Source: Nitrosophilus labii | GTDB lineage: Bacteria > Campylobacterota > Campylobacteria > Campylobacterales > Nitratiruptoraceae | Direction of reading: 5' to 3' | DNA: 64,000 bases | NCBI RefSeq assembly: GCF_014466985.1 | Contig: NZ_AP022826.1 | Span: 124,001 to 188,000 of the forward strand | Shown: piece by piece, positions 8,213-17,404 of the stretch | Numbering within the stretch: the first letter of the stretch is position 1 | How the letters are laid out: each line of letters starts with the position of its first letter | Notes under the pieces: model-generated | What the model saw: the letters and a program-made list of their open reading frames with translations, nothing else | What the model was told of the DNA's origin: nothing | The model's database searches: none | Program-made: the position numbers and the translations under genes

Positions 8213-9607
8213 ATGCAAAATCTCTATAAAAGTGTGGCTTTTTTAGATAAAAAGTGTTATGAAAACTACTCTCTTCCAGAAGATATTTTGATGGAGCACG
8301 CTGCCGATGGGATTAATAAATTTATTAGAGAGAGGTTTGAAAAAGGCTCTAAAATATTAATAGTAGCCGGTCCAGGAAATAACGGAGGAGACGGAGTTGC
8401 ACTAGCTAGACTTTTATATGGGGATTTTGAAGTTTCTCTTGTTATGCCTTATGGAGCAAAAACTAAGATGTGCAAAATTCAGCTTGATAGATTTTTTGCG
8501 GTGGGAGGCGAGCTTAGCAGTAATATAAAAGAGTATGATATAGTCATTGACGCTGTTTTTGGCTCTGGTCTATCTAAACCTCTTAGAGATGATACCGTTT
8601 TGCTTATAGAAAGACTCAATTTATTAAAAGCTTATAAAATAGCGGTAGATATACCTTCTGGAATAGATGAAGATGGAAAACCTTTGCCTGTTGCATTTAA
8701 GGCCGATATCACATTTACTATGGGGGCTTTGAAGAGTGCACTTTATATGGATTTGGCAAAAGATTTTGTAGGAAAAGTTAAAGTTGTAGATTTAGGAGTA
8801 TCTAGAGAGCTTTATGAAGAGCCCTCTCATATCAAACTTTTGGATGAAGTGGATCTAAAGCCACCTTATAGAGAGAAGAACTCTTCTCATAAGGGAAATT
8901 ACGGGCATCTAGCGGTTATTGCCGGAGAGAAAGAGGGAGCTGCAATACTAGCAGCTTTAAGTGCTTTGAATTTTGGTGCAGGCTTGGTAACTATAATAAC
9001 CAATGAAAAGATAAATGTCCCTTATGAACTTATGTATTCAAACTCTTTGCCGAAAACTGCAAATGCTATAGCCGTTGGAATGGGTCTTGGTCAAGAATAT
9101 AGTGATGAGGACTTTAACTCTTTGGTAATGGATAATAATCTCCCTTTGGTTGTAGATGCTGATCTTTTTAAGAGTGAAAAGATAAAAGAGCTTTTAAAAA
9201 AGAGTAAAATTGTTTTAACCCCTCACCCTAAAGAGTTTGCATCTATGCTTGATATTTTGAATATCGCACAAGTCTCTCCAAAAGAGATACAGCAAAATAG
9301 GCTCTATTTTGTTCAGCAGTTTTGCAAAAAATATCCAGAAGTTGTATTGCTGTTAAAGGGTGCAAATCCGATAATTGCCAAAAATGAGGAGTTATTTATA
9401 AATCCACATGGCTCAAACGCATTGAGCAAAGGCGGAAGCGGGGATATATTAACAGGACTTATAGGTGCACTTTTAGCCCAAGGGTATGAGCCATTATCTG
9501 CAGCTATTCAGGGTTCTTTAGCTCATGCAATAGCTTCTAAAAAGGTAGAAAAAGCAAATTATGCTTTAACGCCAATTGATTTGATAGAGGCTGTAGGATG
9601 TCTTTGA
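8213..9607 (+). CDS. nnr: Bifunctional NAD(P)H-hydrate epimerase / ADP-dependent dehydratase
   Basis: 464 residues. The N-terminal YjeF domain (about 1-200, with AGPGNNGGDG and DIPSGIDEDG) epimerises damaged NAD(P)HX. The C-terminal ribokinase-like domain (about 220-464, with HKGNYGHLAVIAGE, LTPHPKEF and GGSGDILTG) dehydrates it back to NAD(P)H using ADP. The fusion is the usual bacterial form. AGGAG lies 6 bases before the ATG. It follows the lysR gene by 17 bp and overlaps purN by 10 bp, suggesting co-transcription. Confidence 0.93.
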   Translation: MQNLYKSVAFLDKKCYENYSLPEDILMEHAADGINKFIRERFEKGSKILIVAGPGNNGGDGVALARLLYGDFEVSLVMPYGAKTKMCKIQLDRFFAVGGELSSNIKEYDIVIDAVFGSGLSKPLRDDTVLLIERLNLLKAYKIAVDIPSGIDEDGKPLPVAFKADITFTMGALKSALYMDLAKDFVGKVKVVDLGVSRELYEEPSHIKLLDEVDLKPPYREKNSSHKGNYGHLAVIAGEKEGAAILAALSALNFGAGLVTIITNEKINVPYELMYSNSLPKTANAIAVGMGLGQEYSDEDFNSLVMDNNLPLVVDADLFKSEKIKELLKKSKIVLTPHPKEFASMLDILNIAQVSPKEIQQNRLYFVQQFCKKYPEVVLLLKGANPIIAKNEELFINPHGSNALSKGGSGDILTGLIGALLAQGYEPLSAAIQGSLAHAIASKKVEKANYALTPIDLIEAVGCL

Positions 9608-10176
9608 AAAAGATAGTGGTTTTGTTTAGTGGCGAAGGAACTAATCTTGAAAATATACTAAAAAAGCTTCATAAAAAAGAGTTTGAAGGTAAAAAAATCC
9701 AAATCGTTAAAACTATAACCAATAATCCCAAGGCAAAAGGTATCGAAAAAGCTAAAAAATATGGAGTTGATGTTGAGATTATTGATCATAAAAACTTCTC
9801 TTCAAGAGAGGAGTATGATGAAGTTTTGGTTAAAAGCATCAAAAAGGTTAATCCCCATCTCGTAGTTTTAGCTGGCTTTATGAGGATTTTGTCACCTGTT
9901 TTTACATCCAATATAAAAAATGCAATCAATATTCATCCATCTTTATTGCCTCTTTTCAAAGGTGTTAATGCAATAAAAAAAAGTTTTGAGAGTGAGATGA
10001 AAGTAGCCGGTGTTACTGTTCATAGAGTAAGTGATGAACTCGATTCGGGCAAGATTTTGGATCAGTGCTGTTTCCATAGAGATAATGAGAGTTTTGAGGA
10101 GTTTGAGAAAAAAATCCACCAACTAGAGTATAAACTATATCCTGAAGTGATAAAAACTCTTTTAATAAGAGAATAA
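9598..10176 (+). CDS. purN: Phosphoribosylglycinamide formyltransferase (GART)
   Basis: 192-residue PurN, which transfers the formyl group of 10-formyl-tetrahydrofolate to GAR in purine synthesis. Seen: the N-terminal LFSGEGTNLENIL loop, AGFMRILSP, the catalytic-region motif NIHPSLLPLFKG and VHRVSDELDSG with the conserved aspartate. The usual family length is about 190-220. It overlaps nnr by 10 bp, an arrangement favouring translational coupling. Confidence 0.92.
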   Translation: MSLKKIVVLFSGEGTNLENILKKLHKKEFEGKKIQIVKTITNNPKAKGIEKAKKYGVDVEIIDHKNFSSREEYDEVLVKSIKKVNPHLVVLAGFMRILSPVFTSNIKNAINIHPSLLPLFKGVNAIKKSFESEMKVAGVTVHRVSDELDSGKILDQCCFHRDNESFEEFEKKIHQLEYKLYPEVIKTLLIRE

Positions 10177-10442
10177 TGTTAATTGTTTTAGAAGTTTTGT
10201 ATTTTAAAAAGATATTGCATATTTTTTGATTATTTGGCCAATATTGGTAAGTTATTGCACAAAAAATATCCTGTGATATTAGATGTTAAATGTAGTTTAT
10301 AATTGTTAAGCATTTAGTATGTTTTAGTATGTGTAGTTATAGGAGTTAAAAATTAAAAAGATTGATTTGATTGTAAAATTTTTGACTATGAAAGTTTTTT
10401 AAAGTAAAATAAGATAAAAATTATCCCATTTAGGAGAAAATT
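10177..10442. promoter_or_regulatory. purN-thiG intergenic region with a sigma70-type promoter
   Basis: TTGACT (10382-10387), 17 bases, TAAAAT (10405-10410) form a good vegetative promoter 33 bases before the thiG start; TAGGAG follows as ribosome-binding site. Nothing resembling a TPP riboswitch (CUGAGA-type core) was seen in the 266 bases. The rest is AT-rich with no clear hairpin. Confidence 0.65.
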
Positions 10443-11222
10443 ATGGCTGATATTTTAAAAATAGGAAAATATGAATTTACAAGTAGACTTATAGTTGGAA
10501 GCGGAAAATATCCCGATTTTCAAACTACGTACGACGCGACTATTGCAAGTGGAGCGGAAATGATAACCGTTGCGGTAAGACGCGTAAATATTACCGATCC
10601 AAACAAAGAAAATCTTATGGACTATTTTAAAGATAGCGACGTTCAGTTTTTACCAAATAGCGCAGGTTGCGTAACCGCCGAGGAGGCTATAACGCTTTTT
10701 AGACTAGTTAGAGAAGCTACAGGCATAGATATAATAAAACTAGAAATTATAGGAGATACTGAAAAAACTTTGTATCCTGACGTTATAGAGACGGTTAAAG
10801 CTTGTGAAGTTTTGGCAAAAGAGGGATTCACGGTTATGGCTTATACAAACGATGATCCGATTGTTGCAAAAAGACTTGAAAATGCAGGAGCTGCTGCAGT
10901 TATGCCGTTAGCAGCGCCAATAGGAAGCGGACTAGGGATCCAAAACAGATATAATGTTGTATTTGTTAAAGAGGCTGTAAGTGTTCCGGTAATAGTTGAT
11001 GCAGGTGTTGGATGTGCTAGTGACGCTGTAATAGCGATGGAACTAGGAGCTGACGGAGTACTTACAAATACTGCTATAGCTCAGGCTAAAAATCCTATCG
11101 CTATGGCAGAAGCTATGAAACACGCAGTTATTGCCGGGAGACTTAGCTATTTAGCAGGACGTATTCCGAAAAAACCCTACGCTACGGCTTCAAGTCCAAC
11201 AGAGGGGATGATCCAGTTTTAA
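10443..11222 (+). CDS. thiG: Thiazole synthase
   Basis: 259-residue TIM-barrel enzyme that builds the thiazole phosphate of thiamine from deoxyxylulose phosphate, ThiS-thiocarboxylate and dehydroglycine. Seen: [15 protein letters not shown] at the start, [15 protein letters not shown], the lysine-containing [11 protein letters not shown], and the phosphate-binding [13 protein letters not shown]. It stands alone, without thiS, thiF or thiH nearby. It has its own promoter and ends at a strong terminator shared with the convergent neighbour. Confidence 0.95.
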   Translation: MADILKIGKYEFTSRLIVGSGKYPDFQTTYDATIASGAEMITVAVRRVNITDPNKENLMDYFKDSDVQFLPNSAGCVTAEEAITLFRLVREATGIDIIKLEIIGDTEKTLYPDVIETVKACEVLAKEGFTVMAYTNDDPIVAKRLENAGAAAVMPLAAPIGSGLGIQNRYNVVFVKEAVSVPVIVDAGVGCASDAVIAMELGADGVLTNTAIAQAKNPIAMAEAMKHAVIAGRLSYLAGRIPKKPYATASSPTEGMIQF

Positions 11223-11230
11223 AGTTTTAA

Positions 11231-11259
11231 AATATGAGCCGGTTTTATAGGCTCATATT
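11231..11259. terminator. Bidirectional intrinsic terminator between thiG and the NSS gene
   Basis: AATATGAGCC (11231-11240) pairs perfectly with GGCTCATATT (11250-11259) around a 9-base loop. It is followed by T-rich sequence in the thiG direction and preceded by an A-rich stretch for the other strand. The minus-strand gene's stop codon (11253-11255) lies inside the stem. Confidence 0.8.
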
Positions 11260-12599
11260 TTTATAATTCCCATTAAGTTTAACATCATAAAAAGTAGGGA
11301 TATAGGAGCTATATAGCGGATTGAAAATCTCCAGACTTTATAAACTTTTTCTCCCATTTCCGGTTCTAACTCGGCTTTTACTCTATCTTGATGTATTTCA
11401 TAACCTATAAAAATTGCTATCAAAAGTCCTCCTAGAGGCAATAGTATAGAGTCGGTAGTATACTCTAATATATCAAATATTGGTTTACCCGCTATACTAA
11501 AAAGATCTCCCCACCCTTTGGTATAAGAGAGCAGAGCGGCTATACCAACAAGCCAGTAAATAGAGCTTATAAAAGCTACCGCTTTGGTCCTGCTAAAATC
11601 GAATCTATCTATTAGATATTGAACTACCGGCTCGACAAGGCTTATAGCCGAAGTGATACCGGCAAATGCTAAAGATAAAAAAAAGAGTAGAGCAAAAATA
11701 ATACCCAAAGAGCCAAAATTGTCTAAAATAGTTGGTAAAGAGATAAAAACAAGTCCCGGCCCTTGAGATGGCGATGCGCCAAACTGAAAAAGAAAACTAA
11801 AGATAACCAAACCGGCTATAAGTGCTATAAAAGTGTCCATAAAGGTTACTATAAATGCTGTTTTAGTTATATTTGCATCTTTTGGCAAAGAAGCAGCGTA
11901 TGTCATAATAGCCCCCATACCAAGAGAGAGGGTAAAAAATGAGTGGCCAACTGCTCTTACTATCGCTTCTGAGTTTAGCTTATCCCATTTTGGCTCAAAC
12001 ATAAAACTCCAAGCCTTAGTAAATCCATCTAAAGAGAAAGCGTACAAAAGAAGTCCAAAAAGGATTAACATTAGTGCCGGCATAAGTATAAGATTTATCT
12101 TTTCTATACCGCTTTTAATTCCTTTATGTACTATATATCCTACTATAATGACTGCAATCGTATGATAAAAAATAGCAACTCCTGGGCTTTGTGTTACCAA
12201 AGTATCAAAAATTGTTTTTGCATCTTCAGTAGTTGATGGCAGTCCAAACATCAGTATGATCAGATAATAAAAAATCCATCCGATGACCACTGAGTAGAAA
12301 GTCATAATGATAATACCGTTAAAACCTATCAAACCAGCGTATTTCCAATATTTTTTATTTGGCGGAGCTAAAGTTTCAAAACTTCCTACCGTATCTTTTC
12401 TACCCAGAGCGCCAATAAGCATTTCAGCAACCATTACAGAAAAACCGATAAAAGCTATTGTGAACAGATAAACTAAAACAAACGCACCGCCGCCATACTC
12501 TCCCGTCATATATGGAAATTTCCATATATTTCCCAGTCCAACTGCGCTTCCTGCAGCTGCCATAATAAAGCCAACTCGGCTAAAGCGTTGAATTTTCAC
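11253..12599 (-). CDS. Sodium:neurotransmitter symporter family (NSS) transporter
   Basis: 448 residues from GTG at 12599. This start is chosen because AGGAG lies 5 bases upstream and the protein then begins with the family motif RVGFIMAAAGSAVGLGNIWKFP, the sodium-site region in TM1. An open frame extends 14 codons further upstream but has no ribosome-binding site. About 11-12 hydrophobic segments follow. Bacterial NSS members (LeuT, TnaT, MhsT) import amino acids with sodium; the substrate here is unknown. It is convergent with thiG. Confidence 0.88.
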   Translation of the reverse strand: MKIQRFSRVGFIMAAAGSAVGLGNIWKFPYMTGEYGGGAFVLVYLFTIAFIGFSVMVAEMLIGALGRKDTVGSFETLAPPNKKYWKYAGLIGFNGIIIMTFYSVVIGWIFYYLIILMFGLPSTTEDAKTIFDTLVTQSPGVAIFYHTIAVIIVGYIVHKGIKSGIEKINLILMPALMLILFGLLLYAFSLDGFTKAWSFMFEPKWDKLNSEAIVRAVGHSFFTLSLGMGAIMTYAASLPKDANITKTAFIVTFMDTFIALIAGLVIFSFLFQFGASPSQGPGLVFISLPTILDNFGSLGIIFALLFFLSLAFAGITSAISLVEPVVQYLIDRFDFSRTKAVAFISSIYWLVGIAALLSYTKGWGDLFSIAGKPIFDILEYTTDSILLPLGGLLIAIFIGYEIHQDRVKAELEPEMGEKVYKVWRFSIRYIAPISLLFMMLNLMGIIKI

Positions 12600-12917
12600 T
12601 TTCTCTCCTAGCCATTTGTTTGTTGATATTATATAAAACAATTATTTAAATATGTAATTAAGGCTCAATTTTATTAGCTCTACTCTTTTATTTATATGTA
12701 TGTAAAGATAAAGATGAATTTATCATATTTGTAACTTTTTCTTACTTTTATAAATGATCTTTAAGTAATATTTTATATAATTTAAAATAGTTTATTAAAT
12801 AATTCGATATTGTGCATTAACAACAAGCAACTAATAAAAATTGAAGAATTTATCATCTAAACGCTTCTAAATATGGAACTGTTTTTTAAAGGGTGTTAAA
12901 GTACCGCAAGGACTGTT
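12600..12917. other. Intergenic region between the NSS gene and the response regulator
   Basis: About 318 bases of very AT-rich DNA between divergent genes. GCAAGGA before the ATG at 12918 is a ribosome-binding site, and AGGAG at 12605-12609 serves the leftward gene. No -35/-10 pair stands out, and no convincing hairpin or repeat was seen. Confidence 0.4.
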
Positions 12918-14903
12918 ATGGATATAAAGAAATTGCAAGAAGAAGCTAAAAATTTTAATGTTTTGCTTGTGGAAGATAATGAAAAAGTTTTACAAGTAAC
13001 AAAAACTCTTCTTCTAAAATTTTTCAAAGATGTAAAAGTTGCGTTTAACGGTAAAGAAGGTCTTGAAATTTTTGGAAAAGAGAAGTTCGATATAGTAATC
13101 ACTGATATAAATATGCCTAAAATGAACGGGCTTGTCATGATACGCAAAATCCGTCAAATTGACCAAGAGGTTCCAATAATAGTTTTGTCGGCCTATAATG
13201 AGACAAACTACTTTATTGAGTTGATAAAAGAGGGTGTGGACGGGTATCTTATCAAGCCAATTCAGTTTGAACAGTTGACTACTACTTTACAAAAAGTAGT
13301 TTCAACGTTGAGACAAAGAAGAGAAGCTGAGCGTTATAAATATCTTTTGGAGCAGTACAAAGAGGCTGTTGACGAGGGTACGATAGTTTCAAAAACTGAT
13401 ACGACCGGAAAGATAACTTATGTGAACGAAAACTTTGAAAAAATCTCTAAATATTCCAAAGAGGAACTTATAGGTAAACCTCACAATATTATTAGACATC
13501 CAGATGTTCCCAAAGATTTTTTCAAAAAACTTTGGGAGACGATTTTAGCGAAAAAGACTTTTAAAGGTGTAATTAGAAATCTAGATAAAGATGGAAAAAC
13601 ATACTATGTACAGAGCACAATAAAACCTATATTGGATAATAAAGGTAATATTCAAGAGTTTTTTTCGATTCGTCAAGATATTACCCATACCATGAATCCA
13701 AAAAAACTACTTTTAGAAGCTCTTAAAGAGGTCAAAAATAAACTCTTTGTTTTAATGAAACTCGAGCAATATAGCTTACTTGAAGAATTTTATCCTCAAG
13801 AGATACTTGAAAAGCTAGAAAAAAAAGTACTTAATTATCTTAATACTTTTTTCTATCAATATTTTCATACGGATTACATATTTCATCTTGGTAATGGAGA
13901 ATATGCGCTTTTAATTGAAAAAAATTTAAGTAACGAACAAATAGTAGAGTCATTGAAAAAAGTCCAAAAGAAGATCCAGCAAGATGAAATTATTATAGAC
14001 CAATTTATCCAATACAATATCTCTGTATTGATAAGTGTTGTTTATGAGGGTGATTACTTTTATGAGTCGGCGATTTTTGGGCTAAAAAAATTGGAAAAAG
14101 AGCAAAAATATTTTATAGTTGCCAATAATTTGGCAAATGAGTATAGAAAAAGGGTTAAAGAAAATATAAAAGTTATCAAAGAGATAAAATATGCTCTTAA
14201 TAACGACTCTATTTTAGTTTATTATCAACCCATAGTAGATTCAAATACTTCAGAAATAGTAAAATATGAAGCTCTTGTGCGTATGCGTTCTTCTAATGGT
14301 GAGATAAAGAGCCCCTTTTACTTTTTAGGTGCTTCTAAATTAAGTAATCTCTATCCAAAGATAACGCAAACAGTTATCGAGAGAACCATTACTCTTTTGC
14401 ATAATACCGATAAGCGGGTTAGTATTAATCTTTCCGTTTTGGATATCGAAAATGATGAGATGCGTTCAAATATAATCCATATTCTCTCAGAACATCGTCC
14501 TTGCGTTGATAGAATAACTTTTGAGTTGCTTGAAGATGAAAAGGTACATGATTTTAAGGTTGTAAAAAACTTTATTAAACTCATAAAATCTATGGGCGCC
14601 ACTATAGCGATTGATGATTTTGGCAAAGGTTACTCAAACTACTCCAGGCTTATTGAGTATGAGCCAGATTTTTTGAAAATTGATGGCTCTTTGATTAAAG
14701 ATATAGATCGAAATCCTATTAGCCATTCAGTGGTAAAGAGTATAGTAACGTTTGCTAAAGAGCAAAAAATGAAGACCGTTGCAGAGTTTGTGGAAAATGA
14801 TATTACAGTTAAGATATTGCAAAACTTGGGTGTTGATTTAGTACAAGGCTATTTTTTTGGCAAACCTCAGCCTTTAGAGTTTAAAGATGGCGGAAATGTT
14901 TGA
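12918..14903 (+). CDS. Response regulator with PAS, degenerate GGDEF and EAL domains
   Basis: 661 residues. The receiver domain (about 12-128) has acidic pocket D20, phosphoacceptor D63 and K113. A PAS domain (about 145-255; NENFEKISKYSKEELIGKPH, then RHPDVPKDFF) resembles Aer-type PAS. The next region (about 265-400) aligns as a GGDEF domain but shows LGNGEYALLIE where the active motif should be, so it is probably not a cyclase. The EAL domain (about 415-655) keeps YEALVRM, AIDDFGKGYSNYSRL, FLKIDGSL, VAEFVEN and VQGYFFGKPQP, so it should hydrolyse c-di-GMP. It overlaps the following kinase gene by 17 bp, its likely partner. Confidence 0.9.
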   Translation: MDIKKLQEEAKNFNVLLVEDNEKVLQVTKTLLLKFFKDVKVAFNGKEGLEIFGKEKFDIVITDINMPKMNGLVMIRKIRQIDQEVPIIVLSAYNETNYFIELIKEGVDGYLIKPIQFEQLTTTLQKVVSTLRQRREAERYKYLLEQYKEAVDEGTIVSKTDTTGKITYVNENFEKISKYSKEELIGKPHNIIRHPDVPKDFFKKLWETILAKKTFKGVIRNLDKDGKTYYVQSTIKPILDNKGNIQEFFSIRQDITHTMNPKKLLLEALKEVKNKLFVLMKLEQYSLLEEFYPQEILEKLEKKVLNYLNTFFYQYFHTDYIFHLGNGEYALLIEKNLSNEQIVESLKKVQKKIQQDEIIIDQFIQYNISVLISVVYEGDYFYESAIFGLKKLEKEQKYFIVANNLANEYRKRVKENIKVIKEIKYALNNDSILVYYQPIVDSNTSEIVKYEALVRMRSSNGEIKSPFYFLGASKLSNLYPKITQTVIERTITLLHNTDKRVSINLSVLDIENDEMRSNIIHILSEHRPCVDRITFELLEDEKVHDFKVVKNFIKLIKSMGATIAIDDFGKGYSNYSRLIEYEPDFLKIDGSLIKDIDRNPISHSVVKSIVTFAKEQKMKTVAEFVENDITVKILQNLGVDLVQGYFFGKPQPLEFKDGGNV

Positions 14904-16416
14904 TGTATTGATAATCGAAGATTCTAAAACTATTAATAATATACTTTCTAAAAGACTTGAAGAGTTGGGTTTACAAGTAACTCAGACCTTTACCCTAAAG
15001 GAAGCAGAAGAAAGGCTCTCTCAAAAAAAGTATGATTTTTTGATTTTAGATTTGCATCTGCCTGACGGCGAAGGTATAGATCTGCTAGGCAGTATCCAGA
15101 CCATAACCGATACCAAGATAATAGTTCTCACCTCTACCGCCGATGACGAATCTTTAAGACAGGAATTATTTAACAGAGGGATATTGGATTATATTATAAA
15201 AGATCAAAACTTTCTCTATTCGGTAGAGGAAGTGATAAAGATTTTTGAGCATTTTTTATCCAGAAAAAAAAAGAATATGATCATTATCGATGACTCAAAA
15301 TTTGTAGTACGTCAAGTTAAAAGAGTATTAGATACAAGAAACTATAATGTAGATGGTATTCATACCGGGAAAGAAGGATTGGAGCTATTAGAAAAAAAAG
15401 AGTATGAACTTATAATTTTAGATATTGAACTACCCGATCTTCACGGTTTAGAAGTTTTAAAAAGAATCAGAGATAAACCTTCTCTTATTCATTTACCTAT
15501 TATTGTACTTTCTGGGAGTAATACGCCAGGTCTTGTTAGAAAGATACTCAAAAGCGGAGCGAACGATTATATTAAAAAGCCTTTTGTTGCAGAAGAGTTT
15601 ATACTAAAGGTTGATTTTTGGATAGATTACTTTGAACAGCAGATGCAGCTAAAGCGTAAAACTATTGAGATGCAGCGACTAAACGAGCGGCTTGAAAAGA
15701 TAGTTAAAGCTGAAGTTGCGAAGAATGTCGAACAAGAAAAGATGCTGCTTGCACAATCTAGACTTGCGGCTATGGGTGAGCTTATAGCAATCATTGCTCA
15801 TCAATGGAGACAGCCTATTAATGTTATTAGTACAATAGCGAATAACGTTAAGATATGGCTAGAACTTAAAGAGTATGATATAGAAAAGATTAAAGAGAAC
15901 TGTGAAAATATCTTAAGACAGATTAACTATTTAGATACTACAATGGAAGATTTTAGAAATTTTTTTATGCCGCAAAAGGAGATGGTAAAAACCGATTTTG
16001 GCAAAATTGTACAGAAAGCGGTAGAGATTTTAGAACATCTACTTTATATAAAAGATATCGAGCTAGTTATAGAAAAAAAATCTGTTGAAAAGTTAGAGAC
16101 ATATGAAAATGAACTTTTGCAAGTAGTCATTAATATTATCAAAAACGCCGTTGATGCCATGGAAAATAAAAATAGAAGAAAAATCAAAATTTTGATAGAT
16201 GGTTGTAAACTAGAAATAGCCGATAGCGGAGGAGGAGTGCCATCTAAAATTTTAACAAAGATTTTTGAACCCTATTTTAGTACAAAAGGACAAAAGGGTA
16301 CAGGACTAGGACTATATTTGAGCAAACGTATTGTAGAGGAACGTTGCAATGGAAAATTGGAGGTGCGAAACGAAAAGGAAGGGGCGATTTTTACCATAGA
16401 ATTATGTAAAAGTTAA
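14887..16416 (+). CDS. Hybrid sensor kinase with two N-terminal receiver domains
   Basis: 509 residues. REC1 (about 5-122) has phosphoacceptor D55 but reads IIKD where the conserved lysine-proline normally stands. REC2 (about 130-245) has D179 and the standard K-P at 231-232. A coiled coil (about 250-295) leads to a HisKA box with H305 in AHQWRQP, a form common in Campylobacterota. The HATPase domain has N-box NIIKNAVDAM, DSGGGVP and GTGLGLYLSKRI. There is no transmembrane segment, so it is cytosolic. Start codons at 14887 and 14896 are both possible. It probably signals to the overlapping PAS-EAL regulator. Confidence 0.9.
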   Translation: MAEMFDVLIIEDSKTINNILSKRLEELGLQVTQTFTLKEAEERLSQKKYDFLILDLHLPDGEGIDLLGSIQTITDTKIIVLTSTADDESLRQELFNRGILDYIIKDQNFLYSVEEVIKIFEHFLSRKKKNMIIIDDSKFVVRQVKRVLDTRNYNVDGIHTGKEGLELLEKKEYELIILDIELPDLHGLEVLKRIRDKPSLIHLPIIVLSGSNTPGLVRKILKSGANDYIKKPFVAEEFILKVDFWIDYFEQQMQLKRKTIEMQRLNERLEKIVKAEVAKNVEQEKMLLAQSRLAAMGELIAIIAHQWRQPINVISTIANNVKIWLELKEYDIEKIKENCENILRQINYLDTTMEDFRNFFMPQKEMVKTDFGKIVQKAVEILEHLLYIKDIELVIEKKSVEKLETYENELLQVVINIIKNAVDAMENKNRRKIKILIDGCKLEIADSGGGVPSKILTKIFEPYFSTKGQKGTGLGLYLSKRIVEERCNGKLEVRNEKEGAIFTIELCKS

Positions 16417-16509
16417 ACTGTAATACTCACAACATCATTTGACACTCATACTTTCTCCCATTGATTATTTGTCAGTTTAATTATCAGTGTCAGAAGTGAT
16501 AGTTTTTTC

Positions 16510-17120
16510 GGGAGTGTAAAAATAACTGTGTAAATCCTTATAAAAAGATTAGATAAAATTAAAGAATAAAAAGGATTTACACAATGAGGTATATCAATAC
16601 AGAAGAGGTAAAAAAAGCTATCAAAGAGGGAAAGGGGATAGATATTGATGAGATCTTGGAAGAATTCAAAGGTCTTTTAAAAGAGGTTTATCAGACTGCT
16701 ACAGAAGTAGAGTTAACTGAGCATTTAGGATATGAGAAGCATCAAGTTTCAGATAATCCAAATTATCGTAATGGGTACAGTGAAAAAACTTTAAAGTCCA
16801 AATATGGGGATATAGAGGTTAAGATACCAAGAGACAGAAACGCTACCTTCGAACCAAAGCTTATCAAGAAGCGACAGACTCTCATAAAGGGGACAGAAGA
16901 TTTAATTTTGTCTTTATATGCAAAAGGGATGAGTGAACAGATTTCAACACCATCTTGATGATTTATATGGGTATGAACTTTCTATTCAGACAATTTCCAA
17001 TATAACAGAAGCAATAATAGATAAGGCAAAAGAGTGGCATAGTCGTCCGCTAGAGGCAATATATCCGATAATATTTATGGATGCTACAGTTTTAAAAATA
17101 AGAGTGGATAGAGTAGTATA
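16510..17120 (+). mobile_element. IS256-type element 1, copy A (left part only)
   Basis: The left terminal repeat starts GGGAGTGTAAAAATAACTG at 16510 and matches the left end of copy B (18860-20195, opposite strand) apart from a single noted base difference in the terminal repeat. Identity runs to about 17120, inside the transposase gene, where an IS1380-like sequence begins. The right half is absent. A 13-bp inverted repeat (16527-16539 and 16571-16583) sits just before the transposase ATG. Confidence 0.85.
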
Positions 17121-17121
17121 A
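16584..17121 (+). pseudogene. IS256-type transposase, 5' part, frameshifted and truncated
   Basis: The first frame encodes 124 residues (RYINTEEVKKAIKEG, then GYEKHQVSDNPNYRNGYSEK, LYAKGMSEQ) and shifts out of frame near 16930. The second frame (from GTG 16933) continues the family sequence RFQHHLDDLYGYELS up to DATVLKIRVDRVV, then runs into foreign sequence at 17121. The shift looks like a 2-base loss in a MSxRDIQHHL segment. The same shift is present in copy B. The region encoding the last catalytic residues is missing here. Confidence 0.88.
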
Positions 17122-17404
17122 CCCAAATTTTTCATTAGATAATGATAAAATATTAAACCTACCATACAAGCGGAAAAACTAAAGGGAAGAGGGACTAACC
17201 AAATGGGTGAGTTGAAGATTGGGTATATAGACAAGAATATTACGCCATTTGGAGGGATGAAAATATTAAAAGATTTTATGGATCGTAAAGGATAGATGTA
17301 GATAGTTTGACGATAGATTTGGATAACTTTTATCGCTTTTGGGGGAGCGTTAGAAATTTTGTGTCAATCCGATAGAATAAAATAATCTAAAGGAGAGACA
17401 CAAT

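Noticed and set aside
10177-10442. TPP riboswitch upstream of thiG
   Set aside because: No TPP aptamer core was recognised; a plain promoter and ribosome-binding site explain the region.
16920-16945. Programmed frameshift in the IS256-type transposase
   Set aside because: IS256 transposases are normally single frames, and no slippery heptamer with a stem was noticed; a 2-base deletion is simpler. Kept only as an alternative.
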